DNA of 6,769 bases from Chitinophagaceae bacterium (lineage in GTDB: Bacteria > Bacteroidota > Bacteroidia > Chitinophagales > Chitinophagaceae). The stretch covers positions 1 through 6,769 of the forward strand of contig PLXD01000487.1 in the NCBI GenBank assembly GCA_003151295.1, written 5' to 3'. The position numbers were made by a program, and so were the translations under genes. Shown in pieces: positions 5,064-6,769 of this stretch (position 1 is the stretch's first letter; each line of letters opens with the position of its first letter). The notes below the pieces were generated by a model. The model saw only the letters and a list, made by a program, of their open reading frames with translations, ran no database searches and had not been told where the DNA came from.

Positions 5064-6769
5064 TCACTCGTAAAGATTGGTGTACTGTTTGGCATTGTAC
5101 GGAAAGGAGTTTATGTCAGGCATGAGCGTACCCACTTCCGTCTCACGGTAATAGATCAGTGAAAAATCGGTCCTATATTTCAGGTAATCGACCCTGCCGT
5201 ACCACTCGGAGCTCCCGTCAAAAAAAGAACCGCCGCCGGGTGTGAAGATATTGGTTCCCGAGCTGGTAACCGGGCTGGGGCTGCTACCGCCGCCAAAGAA
5301 GGGCAGGCGGACGGCGCCCGTAAAACGGATGTCTTCGAACAGGTCGAAGATGGAAGCTTTGAGCATACCGCTAAATGCGTCCACGCCGCCCAGGTTGATG
5401 GGCAGGGAACCTGTATAAGGCTGGTAACGGTTGATCAATACGTCGTTATTAAAACCTGCCGTGAAATTATCTACGGAGAATTTCAATTTATAGTCGAATA
5501 ACTTGGCATTCCTGAGGATCGGATCCTCTCTGTTGGCTGACTGCTGCATGAGTCCGGGACGCTTTGCACCCGTGTCTTTTTTCTCCTTGTCGAATTCGCT
5601 TTCGAAGAAGTCGAGCTGCTTTTTGGTGCTGTCCGATCTCGGTTTGAGTGCCTTTAAATTTCCGGCCGAAGCAATTTGCGACTCGATGACGGTTTTCTTT
5701 CGATAGTCCGTCATACGGGCATTAAGATTCCTTTTATTCAATGCCGATTCATCGACCTTCAACTTGTACAGGAACTTAAGGTCGCCTTCCTGCCTGACTT
5801 CGCTCACCTGATCCTTTTCGCCGGCACTCTTTGTTTCTGTCAGCCCGCTCTGGTAATTTGTAAGGGGAAACACATATGCGGAGTCATTCGTAATGGAGAA
5901 AGCGAATACCGTGTCAGGCTCCTTTTTCCCCTGGGCCCGAAGGGTAGAGTCCAGGTCTTTGGGATCGGGATTGTGCAGGATCTCATCGCCGACCTTATAA
6001 ACCGTATCGATTCCGGCCCGTTGCGTGGTGAAAAATCCGGCATACCGGTTATTGATACCGTTCTCATCGCTGGCGAAGGTAAAATGATAGTTATTGTATT
6101 GGGTGGGAAAACGGGCATCCCCGTATTTCAGGTGGGTGAGTTGGGTGATCTGTTTGAATTCGCTCCTGTTCCAGTTGTCCACCAGGAATATATTGTAATG
6201 GTTGTTGGAGGGCAACACGGTGTCTCCTGACCTGGCAAGACCTGAAGGCCGGTTGGATGAATAAATGATACCGGTCTTGTTGGGGAAGGCTACGAAAGTA
6301 GGATCCAGGTCGTCGTAGATATCGTTTGTAATCTGCTCTACGGCATCATTATCCAGTTTATAAGTGAAAATATCCGACTGACCATTCTTTACGGCACTGA
6401 GTAACAGTGTGTTATTGTCTAACATATACTTCATATCCTGGACCTGGTTGAACTGCGAGAGATCCGTTACGGTCGTTTTATAGCGTTTGACCACATCGTA
6501 CACGAAGAGTTTGATCTTGCCTTGTTTCCAATAGACAACCGCCAAGCGGGTGCCCTTGGGATCCTTCGCGATCAGGGGATAGTGCGGGTCGATCTGCTCG
6601 GCGTTATTTCGGACGCCACTTTTATACAACACTTTGGTATTGAATAAATTCTCATGGAGGATCACCGAATAGACCCCGTGCTTGAACTCGACGACGGCAT
6701 AGGTCTGGCTCTTGGGCGTCGGGTTGGGGGAGAAATGGAAAAAATCGGTATGGTCATTCGTCTGTTCTA
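5064..6769 (-). CDS. TolB-like protein, N-terminal part: PD40 beta-propeller, linker and first barrel strands (partial)
   Basis: The frame is open to the window edge, so the apparent GTG start at 6665 is internal; 34 further codons precede it. Numbering from 6665, residues about 1-215 carry WD40/PD40-type blades: PHYPLIAKDPKGTRLAVVYW, a DDLDPTF blade with GIIYSSNRPSG, and DARFPT with FTFASDENG. Such propellers bind protein or carbohydrate partners in the periplasm. Residues about 280-385 form a Lys/Glu/Asp-rich, probably helical linker. From about 391 the pattern changes to alternating strands (FDYKLKFSVDNFTAGF), the start of an outer-membrane beta-barrel. A Gly/Ser/Pro-rich stretch at about 457-485 is probably a surface loop. 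The frame ends NLYE-TGA. A protein ending here would lack about two thirds of the barrel and is unlikely to insert properly. Confidence 0.8.
   Translation of the reverse strand, partial: EQTNDHTDFFHFSPNPTPKSQTYAVVEFKHGVYSVILHENLFNTKVLYKSGVRNNAEQIDPHYPLIAKDPKGTRLAVVYWKQGKIKLFVYDVVKRYKTTVTDLSQFNQVQDMKYMLDNNTLLLSAVKNGQSDIFTYKLDNDAVEQITNDIYDDLDPTFVAFPNKTGIIYSSNRPSGLARSGDTVLPSNNHYNIFLVDNWNRSEFKQITQLTHLKYGDARFPTQYNNYHFTFASDENGINNRYAGFFTTQRAGIDTVYKVGDEILHNPDPKDLDSTLRAQGKKEPDTVFAFSITNDSAYVFPLTNYQSGLTETKSAGEKDQVSEVRQEGDLKFLYKLKVDESALNKRNLNARMTDYRKKTVIESQIASAGNLKALKPRSDSTKKQLDFFESEFDKEKKDTGAKRPGLMQQSANREDPILRNAKLFDYKLKFSVDNFTAGFNNDVLINRYQPYTGSLPINLGGVDAFSGMLKASIFDLFEDIRFTGAVRLPFFGGGSSPSPVTSSGTNIFTPGGGSFFDGSSEWYGRVDYLKYRTDFSLIYYRETEVGTLMPDINSFPYNAKQYTNLYE

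Larger units (their letters stand above)
4179..6769 (-). pseudogene. TolB-like propeller/outer-membrane barrel gene interrupted by one in-frame TGA (5' end outside window)
   Basis: One continuous frame runs from the window edge (first whole codon at 6765-6767) to TAA at 4179-4181. It contains 861 sense codons and is broken only by a TGA at 5064-5066. The two halves are in the same phase, with 36 codons between the TGA and the next ATG at 4958, so this is not a frameshift. The 35 sense codons between the TGA and that ATG still read as barrel sequence (starting VIKYPFDKVRSLRFSFGIRR). Intact relatives in this phylum are, from memory, about 1,000-1,100 residues, consistent with the signal peptide and first propeller part lying outside the window. 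The sequence has not otherwise decayed, so the change is recent, is a sequencing or assembly error, or is tolerated by readthrough. TGA also ends the kinase and DUF1361 genes here, so TGA is not simply reassigned in this genome. Confidence 0.7.

Noticed and set aside
4958..5066. Frameshift or programmed frameshifting as the cause of the split barrel gene
   Set aside because: The two halves are exactly in phase (36 codons between the TGA and the ATG at 4958), so only the stop codon separates them.
5064..5066. UGA recoded as an amino acid throughout the genome, or selenocysteine
   Set aside because: TGA ends the kinase and DUF1361 genes in the same window, the family is not a selenoprotein family, and I see no SECIS-type hairpin directly after the codon.
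6663..6665. GTG as a true start of the propeller protein
   Set aside because: The same frame stays open to the window edge with propeller-like sequence (SQTYAVVEFKHGVYSV) before it, and no signal peptide follows it.

Overview
The window looks like a chromosomal segment from a Bacteroidota bacterium, most likely the Chitinophagaceae (Chitinophaga/Niastella-like). This rests on four things: a tandem-duplicated FtsX/MacB permease with the 'RE(V/I)G(V/I)RKVLG' signature; a very large PD40-propeller plus outer-membrane-barrel protein of the kind annotated as 'TolB' in this phylum; a perfect TAnnTTTG -7 promoter box; and starts without strong Shine-Dalgarno sites. The family assignment is inference from protein style, not from a marker gene.

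Left part (1-797, + strand): the last 33 residues of a small membrane kinase of the diacylglycerol/undecaprenol kinase (DgkA) family. Its stop overlaps the start (ATGA) of a complete DUF1361 multi-pass membrane protein, so the two are probably translationally coupled. Next comes a 309-bp convergent intergenic region (798-1106). It holds a GC-rich block of short hairpins that looks like a dispersed structured repeat, and one weak terminator-like hairpin.

Middle (1107-3572, - strand): a complete 821-residue ABC transporter permease with two MacB-PCD/FtsX halves. No ATPase partner is in the window. A perfect -7 box sits just upstream (3601-3608). The 606-bp region 3573-4178 has no gene I recognise. 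It contains spaced TGTCC-type repeats, a TAAC-repeat cluster, and a GC-rich patch in which several short, cysteine-containing ORFs are open on both strands.

Right part (4179-6769, - strand, 5' end outside the window): a beta-propeller plus outer-membrane beta-barrel protein. Its frame is cut by one in-frame TGA (5064-5066) about a third of the way into the barrel. The sequence after the TGA continues in the same frame as normal barrel sequence, down to a proper C-terminal phenylalanine. It is therefore a single-codon nonsense disruption, a sequence error, or readthrough, not two genes.

The common theme is the cell envelope: lipid-carrier phosphorylation, an inner-membrane protein of unknown role, an inner-membrane transporter or lipoprotein-type permease, and an outer-membrane/surface protein. 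I found no tRNA, rRNA, CRISPR array, transposase or defence system. The best candidates for something new are the interrupted barrel gene, the hairpin block, and the small-ORF/repeat region upstream of the permease.
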